From Buddleja alternifolia (Eukaryota; Streptophyta; Magnoliopsida; Lamiales; Scrophulariaceae), in the NCBI GenBank assembly GCA_019426215.1, contig CM033393.1:47246645-47310644 (forward strand): 64,000 nt of DNA, in the 5' to 3' direction. Positions within the stretch are counted from its first letter, which is position 1. Each line of letters begins with the position of its first letter. The notes under the pieces are model-generated. The model saw nothing but the letters and a program-made list of their open reading frames with translations, was not told where the DNA came from and searched no databases. The translations under genes were made by a program, and so were the position numbers. This document shows positions 46,113-58,900 of this stretch, piece by piece.

Positions 46113-46614
46113 ATACATGAACGTTTCGAGTTCATGTGTATTAAAAGACACGTCTATTTTCTAATAAATGCAAACGCTTCGACTTCGCGGGGGTTCTGGT
46201 GGTTATGGAGATACGCGCCCTTTTAGACTTCACCTGGGATTTTGATCGTCGTTTCCCACTTTTCTCAGTAATTAGTGTGTCTATTCACGATCGGATACTA
46301 AAACCCCTTAAAAACACTTCTCTTTATAAGAGACTCTTTGTATTTTGGGGGGTAAATAAAAAATGTTTGAGGCTCTTCATCTTCCCCACTAAGTAATAGG
46401 CGGGTCTTTTCGTGATCGGATGCTTAAACCCTATAAATATCTGTCCGTCCCTTCTGGCCGACTCATATTGCTTTACTTTCTCTCTCTCTCTCTCTCTTCT
46501 GCTTTGATTTTTCAATTTTCATTCTCTACTTTCTCGAAGAAAAAGTCCATCTCGTCGTCTCTCTCGAACTCTCCCCCCTTCGAAACAGTCATCTTCTTCG
46601 CCCAAGCTCCTTTA

Positions 46615-49377
46615 ATGGCGAACTCCCATGATCTTTTAGCTTGGTTCCTCGAGCAAATATCTTGGATTGCGAAGACGCCTAAGATTTGTTTCAAACTATC
46701 AAAGATTTCGAAGTTCATTATCGGGATACGAAAATATCTCCTCTTGGTTCCACCTACATAATTCTGCCATGGGCTCACGATCGCCGTGGTCAATCTCTCG
46801 ATCACGTCGGTCTTGGGCAGCGATTTCAGCCCGAGGTGTTTGAGCCCTCTAGCGACGGTAATCCCGACCTTTTGGGGACTTGGCCCGCGTTGGAGAGTGA
46901 TGCCCTCTTTTCCAATGTAGAGTGGGTGACAAATTTGGTTGGACGAACAAGAACAAAACAACCAATGGCTGGATTGGGGCCATCGATGCCTACCCCTGGT
47001 TCGAGAGGTTGGGACAATTTCACAATAAATGGGAAGGTAATCGAATTTTGGGACTTATTCGAATAACCTGCTACCTAGTTCTCCCTTTCGAACAGGTACT
47101 AATGGATGCCCTTGCCTACTCATGGCATCCTTCTTACAACTACTTTGTCTTGCCCCGGGGTGTTCAGACGATTACTTTGGAGGACGTTGCTTTGATCACT
47201 GGTCTATCCCTAACGGGTACTACTCTTCCCACTGGTGAATCGTTACCCAGTGCCCGTGCTCTTTTAGCATCTACCGACAACTGGTTGAAGCACCATGGCA
47301 AAAATAAAGGTGCCAACATTGCCTACACTGTGTTGGTCAAACATTTCATAAATTGTGATGACATGGTTACCTCCTTCAAAGAGGTACTATTTTTAAACTT
47401 TGTCTTTTCCCGGTTGTTTATGAATGCCGGTTGTGTGGTGAATAAAACCTTTCTCAATTTGTCTACCAACATTTCTGTTACTATGGGGACCATCAAGTTA
47501 TCTCCCCTGCTATTGGCCCATTTCTATCGGATGATGTTCAATTTACATCGCGACCCCTCGAATGCTAACAGATTGTCCGGTCCTCTCTGGTTATTAACAT
47601 GCTGGATTTTTCTATATTATCCTGAATTATTGAACGTCAGGCCTACTCCAGCTCTCGAAGCAGCAATTCGAAATGAGGCACAACGGCCTTCGAGAAAGGC
47701 CACTGGTCTTCAACTTGAGCCTATTTCAAGTTGGGTTTGTTATGGGGAAACTGCTGTGAATTTATTAATTCCACTCGAGAAGGCTTCATATCTCATAGTC
47801 TTGGCTGCTATTTACAGTCCGCTTCAAGTCTCTACTTAATGTCCCTTCTTCGAAACAAGGGACGGCCAAGTATATACTCATTGGTCTCATGTTGCTTTAC
47901 CTAGTTGGATGAGGACAGTTGATTCCCTCAATTCCTCCACTGATGATCATCCATATTGGAGATCCATAATGTCCTCTCGAGACCTTCTTTATGCTGATAA
48001 CACCCCTGGGGTTGAGGTTTATAATCCACAGGTAATAATCATGTTTAAGTATAGTTTATTTCGAGCATATTGATTTCACTGGCTTATCTTTATCTTTATT
48101 TTGTAGCTCTGTTCGAGATAATTTGGTATAACCCAATGCTTTTCTTTACCATTTCTGGGTACAATGAATCGACCCTGGTCAGACAGGCAATTTCATATTT
48201 TGAATAGTCAGAGGGCTAAAGCTGAGGCTCTTATTCAAAATCAAGCCTCCTGCCAGATTCCTCTCTGTTTCATCCCGGTTTTCTGCAGGATCCTTCTAGT
48301 GGAGAGGTGTTTTGTGGACTACTGGAATACTGTTTTGAGACGTAGTTACTCAAGACAGATCATTCGAAAGCAAATCACTGATATTACCAAGCTCTGTGCT
48401 GGTACAGTAAACATGGCTCAATTTTTGAGCCACTTATCAAATGAGGTAATTTTGCATCTTTGTATAAATTTCTTTTACTTCAGAAAATCCTCATATTAAA
48501 CTATCATCTTCCTTTTGCAGGATAGTGATCACATCTTCCTATATGCCTTGACCTCGGGTTGGAGATTCGAGCTGGATGATCCCCAAGTCCAAGAGGCTGT
48601 TGAGATTTCTCAAGCTCTTCGAGCGTTAGACACAGTATCTGAGCCTTCTGCTATTTCTGTACCCATTTCTCGAAAATGGGGATCAATTACTATCCGTGAA
48701 CCTCCGGCTCCGACCCCTCGAGTTAGGATTGAAGAGGTTCCTCGAGCGTTTCATGAAGATGAAGAAGATGAGATAGATCCCCATGCTCTCCAACCAAGAC
48801 GCAGGAAACGCTCGCGTTTGCAAGGATCTATCGAAGCCTCAAGTAAGAATTTCTCTTTTATTAACTTATGACAGCTTTTACCTTGTCAATTTATGCTTTA
48901 CATTCGAGAAATATTTATACTAGTATACTTCCCCCTATACAGGCTCTTCGAGTGGAGCTGCTATTCTCGAGACGCCTCCTGTTGAGACAACTGTTGCTGA
49001 AGTCGAAACTATGGATACTCTCGAGACCCATGTTGAAGGGCCTTCACTCGAGCTCTCATCTGAGACTCAACACATTCCAACCGAGGGAGATACTGAAACC
49101 TGGAATAGTCCAGAAGGTATTTTCATGCTTTTGTCATTTTTTACGAAAATACTTAAAGTTTCTTCATGTCATGTAAAAGCTCGTGCGCTTTTGTTGCAGC
49201 CACTTCTACTGATGTTTCACCCTTTTCCCCTATTCAAGAAAGTTCAACTCGAAAAGAAGTTGATACAGAGATTGCCTCGAGTATTGTCATTGGACCTTCG
49301 AGAATTCCTTCATCAGGTAAATCCTTGTATCACTCATATGTTTATTTTATTTTTAATCTATTTTCGAGAAAAGCTCA

Positions 49378-49408
<31 letters not shown>

Positions 49409-50340
49409 TCTATATGCATAAAAATTCCTTTCAGGATCCACCCTTTTCGAGAATTTAGGCATTCCTAGCTTGCCATCCTCGATGAGGTTCTCTTTTAGCA
49501 CTATGACAGGAACGTCTACTATTTTCATGGATTCGTCCATTCTTTAGAACATTGAGACGAATCTTGCACTTGGAACTCGAATTTGGCCTACCTTCGGCCT
49601 TCCTCCTGTTCCTCTTTCAGTTCAAATAGAAGAAATTGGGGATGCTCAGCCTCCGACTCCTCTTGCTGAGCCAATTGTGGATTCAAATCCTTCGAGCTCT
49701 ATGGCTCTTACTGCTCCATTCGAAGGTATGCGACTGTTTGTTATTTATATTTCGCTCGTTTCTTAAATCTTTGCTTAAATTCGTAACTTCTTTTTTAGGA
49801 GATGCGGCCCCTTTAATATTTTCCCAAGTTGCTCTAAGCGAAGCACTTCATGACATAAGGCTTCGACTTATTAATGCCAACTTGCTCGAAAAACTCCGTT
49901 TTCTACTTGATGAGGCAGCATTGAGGATGGCTGATCAGTGGCTGCCCATGTTTCAAACAGCATGCGAGGTCTTCGAAAATAGCCTTGCCAATCTCCATGC
50001 CTCCATTAGTCAAGGTATTAACCCTTTCGAAGGGGAGATATCTCCTAGCCGCGTCCAACAAATGGATCAACTCCGCAGTCAAATCCCTGTTTTAGAGAAC
50101 TCTAGAGCAGATTACCTGGCTCGAATTGCTGCGCTCGATGCCCAGATTGCTAGCCTTCAAGTTGAAAGGGATCGCTTGGCCAATTTAGTCTACCAGGTCG
50201 AAGAAAGTTTATCAGCCTTAAATGATCAAATTACCAGGTTAACTCATGAACTCGAAGAAGTAGTCAAACCTGCCTTGCTCGAGAGAGACACTTTTGACTC
50301 TGCCCTTGATGTATTAGCCAACTCTTTGTTTTTTTATTAA
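46615..50340 (+). pseudogene. PMD + coiled-coil gene of gypsy element 2 (broken)
   Basis: Start MANSHDLLAWFLEQISWIAK at 46615. After a frameshift near 46680 the reading continues as TIKDFEVHYRDTK. A second shift near 46930-46960 leads into the plant mobile domain (46922-47836: NKWEGNRILGLIRI, YNYFVLPRGVQTITLEDVALITGLSLTG, SGPLWLLTCWIFLYYPEL). In-frame stops follow at 47837-47839, 48119-48121 and 49545-49547. Exon borders with GT-AG are visible (for example 48031/48107, 48445/48521, 48845/48943, and the acceptor before 49435), about eight exons in all. The last exon (about 49800-50340) is a long coiled coil (SLQVERDRLANLVYQVEESLSALNDQ). The acidic/Ser-rich middle exons look fast-evolving. It ends 38 bp from the end of the opposing pol. 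The decay means no full protein. Confidence 0.8.
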
Positions 50341-50378
50341 GTCTTAGACATTTTCGAATGATGTAATTATAACAATCC

Positions 50379-53300
50379 TTACTTTATTTGTAAGAAATTT
50401 TTGCCCGTTTCGGGTAGTCTCTCGAATATAATGGCTTCATTTTCTTTCCATATGCTTGGTGTATATTTCTTTAAGTATTTCGCATTTAAAGCTCTTCCAT
50501 ATTCATCTCCATCTAAATATTGAAGTTTAAAGGAGTTTCTTGATAACTTATTCGAAATAAAAAATGGTCCTTCCCACTTAGGCGACCATTTTCCATAAAA
50601 ATGGTCTTTTGACCATTCGGGTAAAATCATTTTCCAAACCAAGTCTCCTATTTCGAAAGATCTCTCCTTTACTTTTTATAATAACTTTTCTCGATCTTCT
50701 TCTTTTGAAGTTCGATTTGTTGCAAAGCCATAATTTGTAATACTTCGTGGTCTAATTTTTTGATGTTCATACTCTCAACATACTCATTGGCTGTAAGTCG
50801 TTCTTGTTCTAGAATTCTTCTAGACTTTATATTAATTTCCATTGGAATGACAGCTTCGTGACCGTATACTAATTGAAAAGGGGATTTTCCTAGACTATCT
50901 TTTTTGATTGTCCTTAGGGCCCATAATGTATCAATCAATAGTTCTTGCCAATTTCTAGGGTTAAGCTTTATCATTTTTGAGATACACCCCTTGATTAATT
51001 TATTTGATGACTCAGCTTGCCCATTTGCCTGAGCATAATATGACGTTAAGTTCATCAATTTTATCCCGAATTGATTGAAGAATTCGAGCATTTATGTACT
51101 GTTAAAGATTTTGGCATGATCAAAAGTTATGGATTCTGGTATTCCAAACCTAGTGATAATGTAATCTTTAATAAATTCAACCACTTGTTTCGAATTTATG
51201 CTTTCGAAAGCTTTGGCTTCAACCGATTTGGTAAAATAATCCGTCACTACTGAATATAACTATGCCTTTTAGATGAGGCTGGTTTAACTTCTCCAATTAT
51301 ATCCATGGCCCACCCTCGAAATGGCTAAGGTTTCACAATAGAATTTAACTGCACTGTGGGTTGTCTCAGTATTTTACCATAATTCTAACACTGCTGACAA
51401 CCTTTAGCATAACTTATGCAATCTCGTAAGACTGTAGGCCAATAGAATCCATATCTATGTATTAACCATCTCATTTTCTGCCCTGCTTGATGGGCTCCGC
51501 ATATTCATTATAATCAAAGCATCTTCTAAATCGAGACATTTTAATAAGACCCCTTGAGAGTCCTTCCTATATAATTCTTCTCCATTATAGAAATAATGAT
51601 GGGCCATTAATTTTAATTTGTTCGAGAATCCTCCCTTAGCTAGATTTTTAAGATAATATATAAATGATCTCGAGGCGCCAGTCCTCTTTTTCTTTTAAAA
51701 TATCGATTCTATTAACGTGTAGTGTTCTTTGCTCGAAAGGTAACATCACTCTCGGTTCGAGTTGAATAACTGACTCGAGCATCTCACGGTTAATCTTATA
51801 TCGTGATGCTAATTGAGCTAAGTCATTAGATATTCGATTCTTTTCTCTGGGTACATAAGAAACTTTCACTGTTTGAAATGTTTGAATAACTCATGTACTC
51901 GAGCATATGAAATAACCGCTTACGGGCTTACACACTTGAATACTCCCTTTACTTGATTTATAATCAGTTGGGAATCTCCTTTTATCTCAATATCTTTAGC
52001 ATTCATATCTCGTAATATTTCCAATCCTAAGATAAGAGCTTCATATTCTGCTCTATTATTAGTGCAGTCACCTTCGATTTTCGCACATATTTTGGTAATT
52101 AATTTGGATGGGGATATAATATATATTCCAATCCCTGCACTGTATTGAACACTTGACCCATCAAAATATAATATCCAAGGTGCTAAACCTATGACTCCAA
52201 TTTTGAATTTTTCTAGCATTTCATCTCCTTTCGAGGGATGATCAGCCAAAAAATCAGCTAATGCTTGGCCTTTTATGGCCTTTTGAGGTACATAGACCTA
52301 GTCGAACTGAAGTAAGTTGAGACTCCATTTGCTCAATAGACCTTTTACCAAAGGCTGATTAATCATAAACTTAATAACATCAGTTGGTGATACTACTTCA
52401 ATAGAGTATGACGCAAAATAGTGTCTCAATTTTACTGACGCAAAATATAGACTAAGACACCATTTCTCGATTGAAGTATATCTTTTTTCGGCATCATTTA
52501 GCAATCTGCTTAAATAGAACACGGCCTGTTCATAGCCTCTATCATTCTCATGCACTAACAGACAGCCTATCGAAAATCCTGCTGCAGATATATATAACCT
52601 TAACTTTTTTCCTTTTCGAGGAGGGATTAAAACTGGAGGTCAGGTTAGGTATTTCTTAATAGTTTCAAAAGCTTCTTTATGCTTGTCTCCCCACACAAAA
52701 TCATCTCCATCTTTTAGTCGTAATAAAGGTGAAAAAGCTTCGGTTTTTCCAGCCAAATTAGCTATAAATCTCCTCAAGAAATTAACTTGTCCTAAAAAAC
52801 GTTGTAATTCCTTTTTATTTTCAGGAGGTTTAGCCTCCAAAATAACTTTATCTTTGTTTTGATCTACTTCGATGCCTCGGTTTTGGATTAAGAATCCTAA
52901 GAATTTTTCGGCTTCTACACCGAAAGCACATTTCAAAGGATTCATTTTTAAATTAAAATGCCTCATTCGTTGGAAGGCTTCAACTAAGTACTGCATATGC
53001 TCTTTATGTGTTTGGGCTTTAACTACAATATCATCGATGTATATTTCTAAAGATTTTCCAATAAGATCATGTAAAATGTAATTCATGGTTCTCTGATATG
53101 TTCCTCCGGCATTCTTTAAACCAAAAGGCATAGCTATCCATTCGAAGGTTCCTATGGAACCTGGACATCTAAATGCTGTCTTATTTCTATCTACTTCGGA
53201 GATTTTTAATTAGTAATATCCTGAATATCCATCCATAAATGACATTACCTTATATCTAGCAGCTGCATCGATCAAAACGTCTGCCATTAGCATCGGGTAT

Positions 53301-54310
53301 TCATCTTTTGGTGTAGCTTTGTTTAAGTCTCTAAAGTCGATGCACACCCGTACTTTGCCATTCTTTTTAACTACAGGAACTATATTTGCCAACCATTCCA
53401 CATATCTAGTTGTTCTAATGAATTTGGCTTCGACTAGCTTTTCAATCTCTTCCTTGGTCGCGCCTATCAAGTCAGGTGATAATCGACGAGGCGCTTGTAT
53501 TATTGGCTTGAAGCTAGGTTTAATAAGTAGTTCATCGAGCTATACTCATATCAATTCCCGGCATTTCGTGATGTGCCCAAGCAAAACAATCTTTAAACTG
53601 ATGTAAAATTTTGATTAACTCATTCTTTTCATCCTGTTTCATTTTCGAGCTTATATATGTCATCCTTGGGTTTTCTAATGTCCCAAGATTAATTTCTTCT
53701 AAAGGATCCTGGATATCTTTTCGAATATCTTCATCAGGTTCCATTATCCCTTGTTCAACTACTTCATCCAAATAGCTATCTTTATGTTCGAACTTATTAA
53801 CCCTATTTTTATTTGAACTTGAATTGAGTTGCTCGATGAAACCATAACTATAATCAGATAGTTTCGAATTAGTTTTTTCGATAACTAATCTCTTAAATCA
53901 AATGTTGAGTACATCATTTTGTTCAAAATCATCCATAACAAAGATTTAAAATAAAGGATTACAATTGCCCTAAATCGATCCGCGCTAAACTTTGTTCTAC
54001 TTCGATTGCAGACTTATTCTCTATCTCTGAACCTTTGACATCTTCTTCTTTGCTTTTATCTCCTGCTCTTTCGATGGTCGGGACTTTCGAATCCTGCCTT
54101 TTCCTTTACTTCAAACTTTTCGGCGAGGTACCTAGCATGTCCAATGTGAGTATCGATAAAGTAAGAATTATTTTCAGCTTTAATAATTTCAAACTTATGA
54201 CCGTTCCAACAAACTAAGATTTGATGTAACGTTGAAGGGATACAGTGATTCTGATGTATCCAATCCCTTCCTAGCAACGCATTAAACAAAAATGAATTCG
54301 TATTCACCAC
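50379..54310 (-). pseudogene. gypsy pol of element 2 (multiply broken)
   Basis: Minus-strand pieces in order: protease-side remnant (54310-54056, FNALLGRDWIHQNH), linker (53771-53532, DCFAWAHHEMPGI), reverse transcriptase (53470-53210 VCIDFRDLNKATPKDEYP; 53131-52640 with YIDD at about 53041), RNase H (52555-52298), second RNase H (52249-51920, LYFDGSS ... NNRAEYEALILGLEIL), degraded integrase N-part (51870-51100), integrase C-part (51091-50669, YYAQANGQAESSNK) and a chromodomain-less tail (50642-50379). Many stops and shifts separate them. Confidence 0.88.
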
Positions 54311-54410
54311 GAAAAATGCGGAATAAGCGACTAACCCCTACGTTTGGTACTAATCATTTGGTAGAAATTGCCACTTACTAATTACTCAAATGATCATACA
54401 TGCGTGTAAT

Positions 54411-55020
54411 TTAATTCAGCAAATATTTTCGATTTAGTAGAAAAGGCATCAACGGCGGATTGGAGTATCTCCCTGTAAGAATATGTGATGCGACATACTG
54501 ATATGCAGCCTCAGTGTAATGAACTCCATCCCAACTCACATATGATGTATTGTCATTGCAACCTTTGGCTGTGATTGAACTTCCATTCACAACTTTATTT
54601 CTACCACACGCAATCCGAATATCATAATTCTGTGGTGGACCTCCATTCCCACAGCACGCCATTATTGGCTGCTCAAAACCTGTAAGTTCAAATTTACTGA
54701 ATCAAATTAGGTGCCTTTTCATATAGAGAAAATTACTGCTTCGTGTATACAAACTGTATCGGGTATAGTATGATATGAGATTGGACTTAATTGTGAAAAT
54801 GTCGACAAACGTGACATTTGTATTTGGATATTGGCATTGCAACTTTTTACATAGTGCATGAGGTTGCAGGTTGAAAAGTGTAGAAGCTTGATTGTGAGAG
54901 CTCACACATCCGAGCTCGTCTAGCTTCGATGGATCACTTACAAATTCGGAAATAATCTCAGGTAAGCAACCAAGCGGACCCGTGTTGTGTATCCAGAAAT
55001 TTCCCTTGAGTGAATAGTGT
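54411..55020 (-). pseudogene. GDSL esterase/lipase fragment: last two exons (block B)
   Basis: Minus strand. An exon-4 homologue (about 55018-54757, GNFWIHNTGPLGCLPE..., VTFVDIFTIKSNLIS) and an exon-5 homologue (about 54680-54411, [14 protein letters not shown] ... [12 protein letters not shown] with the catalytic Asp/His) are kept with splice sites. Exons 1-3 with the nucleophilic Ser are gone, so it cannot be an enzyme. The upstream junction falls within the start of exon 4 at about 55008. It corresponds to 6748-7666 of the complete gene. Confidence 0.9.
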
Positions 55021-55340
55021 ACTTTGGTCATTATTGGTCCATGGTCCTATAAGCAGGTTGGGTCGATCCTACTCGAAGAAAAACACCCAAATCCTCAGGA
55101 CAATTTTGATTTCCCTTGAGTGAATAGTGTACTTTGGTCATTTGATTAGTTTGACCATATCAATAGGATTGGACAATGGTGGCAAAATCTATAATAGGGT
55201 TGCCTAGAACTCCGATTGTGCGACAATCATGACCATCTTTTGTGATCATACTTATATAGTGGAACTCCATATATAGATGATAGAAGATTGGATTATAGTG
55301 TGGACATAATTTTCCCTACTTAAAAATCTTATGGCAAATC
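55008..55340. other. block-B spacer with a 33-bp direct repeat
   Basis: A phrase of about 33 bp starting TTTCCCTTGAGTGAATAGTG occurs at about 55008 and again at about 55110. The first copy is fused to the GDSL exon-4 remnant. The remainder matches block A at 9985-10220. Confidence 0.75.
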
Positions 55341-55818
55341 TGTTGAAGAATGGCTCATTTCAAAGTTGAGCAATATCCCACATTGGAAAATGGTTGTAAA
55401 GAGTGGTCTCTTTACACTATAAAAGAGACCATCTATTTACATTAGAAAACATCCCAAATTGCCTAAGTCTTTTAGCAATTTCTTCTTTCTTCCTCTATAG
55501 TTTGTAATAGTTTCACTTTAGTCCTTTAGTGAAATATTTTGGTGGGGTCCGAGGACGTAGGCTAAATTAGCCGAACCTCGTTAAATTTGGTGTTCTTTAT
55601 TTTGTGCTATTCTTCAAGTAGCCATTGTTAGTTATAGTTGTAGTGTTATATTGTGCTATTAAATTCGTCTAGTTAATTCTGTCTAGGAGGTTGGGTTTAA
55701 GCGCGACCGTTGTGACGCCTCCAATCTTTCCTGGGAATTAAATCTAGTGTGGTTTTCTAGTACAATATTTCCCTTGCTATTTCTATATTGGTGGAATATG
55801 ACTCTGAGTTCCACAACA
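55341..55818 (+). repeat. 5' LTR of copia copy 2
   Basis: 478 bp, TGTTGAAGAATGG to TTCCACAACA; TATA box TATAAAAG at about 55418. Confidence 0.95.
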
Positions 55819-55819
55819 A

Positions 55820-55833
55820 GTGGTATCAGAGCT
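55820..55833 (+). promoter_or_regulatory. copia primer binding site (initiator tRNA-Met type)
   Basis: GTGGTATCAGAGCT just after the LTR; TGGTATCAGAGC is the usual plant copia sequence complementary to the initiator methionine tRNA. Confidence 0.9.
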
Positions 55834-55953
55834 CGGGTATTCTGAGTATGCTCTGTGGTCGCAGTTTAATCTGATCTTCCACATCAGAAAAGTTTTCCCG
55901 GGCTATTTGGCTTTCGCATTTGGAGGGCTCTTGAAGAATAATTTGTAACCAAA

Positions 55954-58900
55954 ATGGAAGACACCTCAAAAGCATCGTCGTCGTCCATTTGGGCGAGAAC
56001 CACTGTGGCGAATACACGATTGGCAGTGGAGTCTTTTGATGGCACAGGCCATTTTGGTATGTGGCAAAGCGAAGTTGTAGACGCACTCTTTCAACAAGGT
56101 CTATACTTAGCTATTGAAGAAAAGAAAAAACCAAATGATATGGAGGAAAAAGATTGGAGTATGATGAATCGGTTGGACATGTGGAACAATTCGTTCGTGT
56201 CTATCCAGAGAGCAGAGATATGCGTTTTCGAAAGAAAACTCGGCATATAAATTGTGGATGGCACTGGAGGAGAAATTTCTGAAGAAAAGCTGTCAAAATA
56301 AGCTCCATTTGAAGAAGCGGCTCTTTCGCTTCACATTTGTTTCGGGTTCCACTATGAATAGTCACATTACCAGTTTTAATCAACTGGTTACCGATTTGAT
56401 CAATTGGATGAGACTTTTAAAGACGAGGATTTGGCTCTGATGTTGCTGGGATCCCTCCTGAGGAGTTTGAGTTTCTTGAAAAAACTCTACTTCACGGGAA
56501 GGCTGCTGTATCTCTTAGCGAAGTTTGTGCTGCCCTGTACAGTTATGAGCTGAGAAAGAAGGACAAGCAAGTTAGTTCAGGCGGAGATGCAGAGGTTTTG
56601 TTCGTCAGAGGTCGTTCACAAAACAAAAACAAAGGAAAGAAAGGGAGATCCAAGTCCAGACATAAAAGCAAAGACGAAGACGAGTGTGCCTATTGTCGAG
56701 AAACAGGACACTGGAAGAGAGATTGCCCAAAGCTGACAACTAAGGGCAATTCTAAGGCCGTGGCGGAATCAAATGTAACGCGGTGTGATGATGCCGAATC
56801 GGACTTCTCATTGGCGACATCATCCAGCGGTGCTTCTGAAGTATGGATGCTGGATTCAGCATGTAGTCATCATATGACACCACATTGGATTGGTTCTTTG
56901 ATTTCAAAGAACAAAATGACGTTGTCTTCACAGCAAATGAAGCTCCTCTTACTACACTTGGGATTGGTTCAGTTCGCTTGAAGAATCATGATGGATCAAT
57001 CATAACCCTAAAGGGTGTTCGGTATGCACCAGAAGTGAGGAAAAACCTTATTTCCGTTGGAACTTTAGAATCGAAAGGTTTGAAGTAAGAGCTAAGGATG
57101 GGGTGTGAAGATCATCTCTGGTGCACTCGTGGTAATGAAGGGAATTCGGAAGAACAACAATACGTATCACTACATGGGTGGTACAGTTGTGGGTGCAGTA
57201 GCAGCAGTTACTGTTGATGATCGGAATTCAGAAGCAGTTAGGCTATGGCATATGCGCTTGGGACATGCAGGTGGAAAATCCTTGAATCTCCTCATAAATA
57301 AAGGATTGTTGAAAGGAGTGAAATACTCCAAATTGGAGTTTTGTGAACATTGTGTTCGTGGGAAACAGACAAGGGTTAAATTTGGAACAGCAATCCATAA
57401 TACTGAGGGTATCTTGGATTATGTTCATTCGGATGTATGGGGTCCCTCAAAAACGAGTTCTTTGGGAGGGAAACACTATTTTGTAACCTTTGTTGATGAT
57501 TTTTCCCGGAGAGTTTGGGTGTATACTATGAAGACGAAGGATGAAGTGTTTGAGGTATTCCTCAAATGGAAAAAGATGGTGGAAACTCAGACTGATAAAA
57601 GGTCAAACGTCTCCGTACAGACAATGGTGGAGAATTTAGGAGTGGTCCATTTCAAAAATTTTGTGAGGATGAAGGCATTGTCAGACACTTCACTGTTAGA
57701 CATACACCACAACAGAACGGAGTGGCAGAACACATGAACCGGACTTTGCTGGAGAAAGTTCGGTGTTTGTTATCCAATGCTGGGTTGGGTAAAGAATTTT
57801 AGGCTGAGGCTATGACGTATGCGTGTCATCTCGTTAATCGTCTACCATCTACTGCTATTGATGGAAAAACACCATTTGAGAAATGGTTTAGAAAGCCTGC
57901 TGCTGATTATGATTCCTTACATGTGTTTGGTTCCACTGCATATTATCATGTTAAGGAATCAAAGTTGGATCCTAGAGCAAAGAAAGCAGTGTTCATGGGG
58001 ATCACCTCTGGTATAAAAGGCTATCGCCTTTGGTGTCCAGAGACAAAGAAAATAATCTTTAGCAGGGATGTCACCTTTGATGAATCTACCATGTTGGAAA
58101 AGGTGAATGCAGAACAGCAGGATGGTACTCCCAAACAGGTGGAGTTTGAAAAGTTTGTTGTCCCAGCAGATCAAGAAACTCTTGATCATTCTCCTACGGT
58201 AGAAGGAGATTTTGAAGAAGAGGAAGTTCAACCCCAAGAACTTCCACAGCAACTTGAATCAATTGCAACTAGCAAGCCAAAGAGGACAATCAGAAAGCCT
58301 GCTCGCTTTGATGATATGGTGGCTTGTGCATCTGCAATTGCCGCTGATGATGTTCCTACCACTTATATTGAAGCAGTCAAAGGACCAGAGAAAGATAAGT
58401 GGAGGATTGCCATGAGTGAAGAAATGCAGTCCCTTCATAAGAATCAAACATGGGAACTGGCCAGTCTCCCGAAGGGAAAGAAGGCAATTGGATGCAAATG
58501 GGTATTTGCAAAGAAAGATGGATTTCCTAGCCAAGATGATGTTCTCTACAAAGCCAGATTGGTGGCCAAAGGTTACGCTCAGAAGGAGGGCATTGATTAT
58601 AATGAGGTGTTTTCTCCAGTTGTAAAACACTCCTCCATTAGAATTTTGTTGGCTTTGGTAGCACAGTTGGATTTTGAACTAGTTCAGTTGGATGTAAAAA
58701 CTGCATTTTTACATGGAGACTTGGAAGAGGAAATCTATATGACTCAACCAGAGGGATTCAAAGTTGCTGATAATGAAAATTTGGTTTGTAAACTTCAAAA
58801 ATCGTTGTACGGATTGAAGCAATCTCCGAGACAGTGGTACAAGCGATTTGACAAGTTTATGATGGGAATTGGGTACACAAGAAGCAAATACGATCATTGT

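Larger units (their letters stand above)
45314..54350 (-). mobile_element. Tat-lineage gypsy element 2, decayed and 5'-truncated, with PMD gene on the opposite strand
   Basis: In minus orientation: protease remnant, RT, RNase H, second RNase H and integrase (54310 to 50379), then a PMD + coiled-coil gene on the other strand (46615-50340), PPT and a 3' LTR (about 45314-46098). Gag and the 5' LTR are missing; homology stops at about 54350 next to GDSL-derived DNA. The layout mirrors that of element 1, but sequence identity is low, so it is another family. Confidence 0.8.

Noticed and set aside
46099..46614. 5' LTR of gypsy element 2 on the PMD side
   Set aside because: The purine tract and orientation show that this side is the 3' end of the element; the 5' LTR is missing at about 54350.
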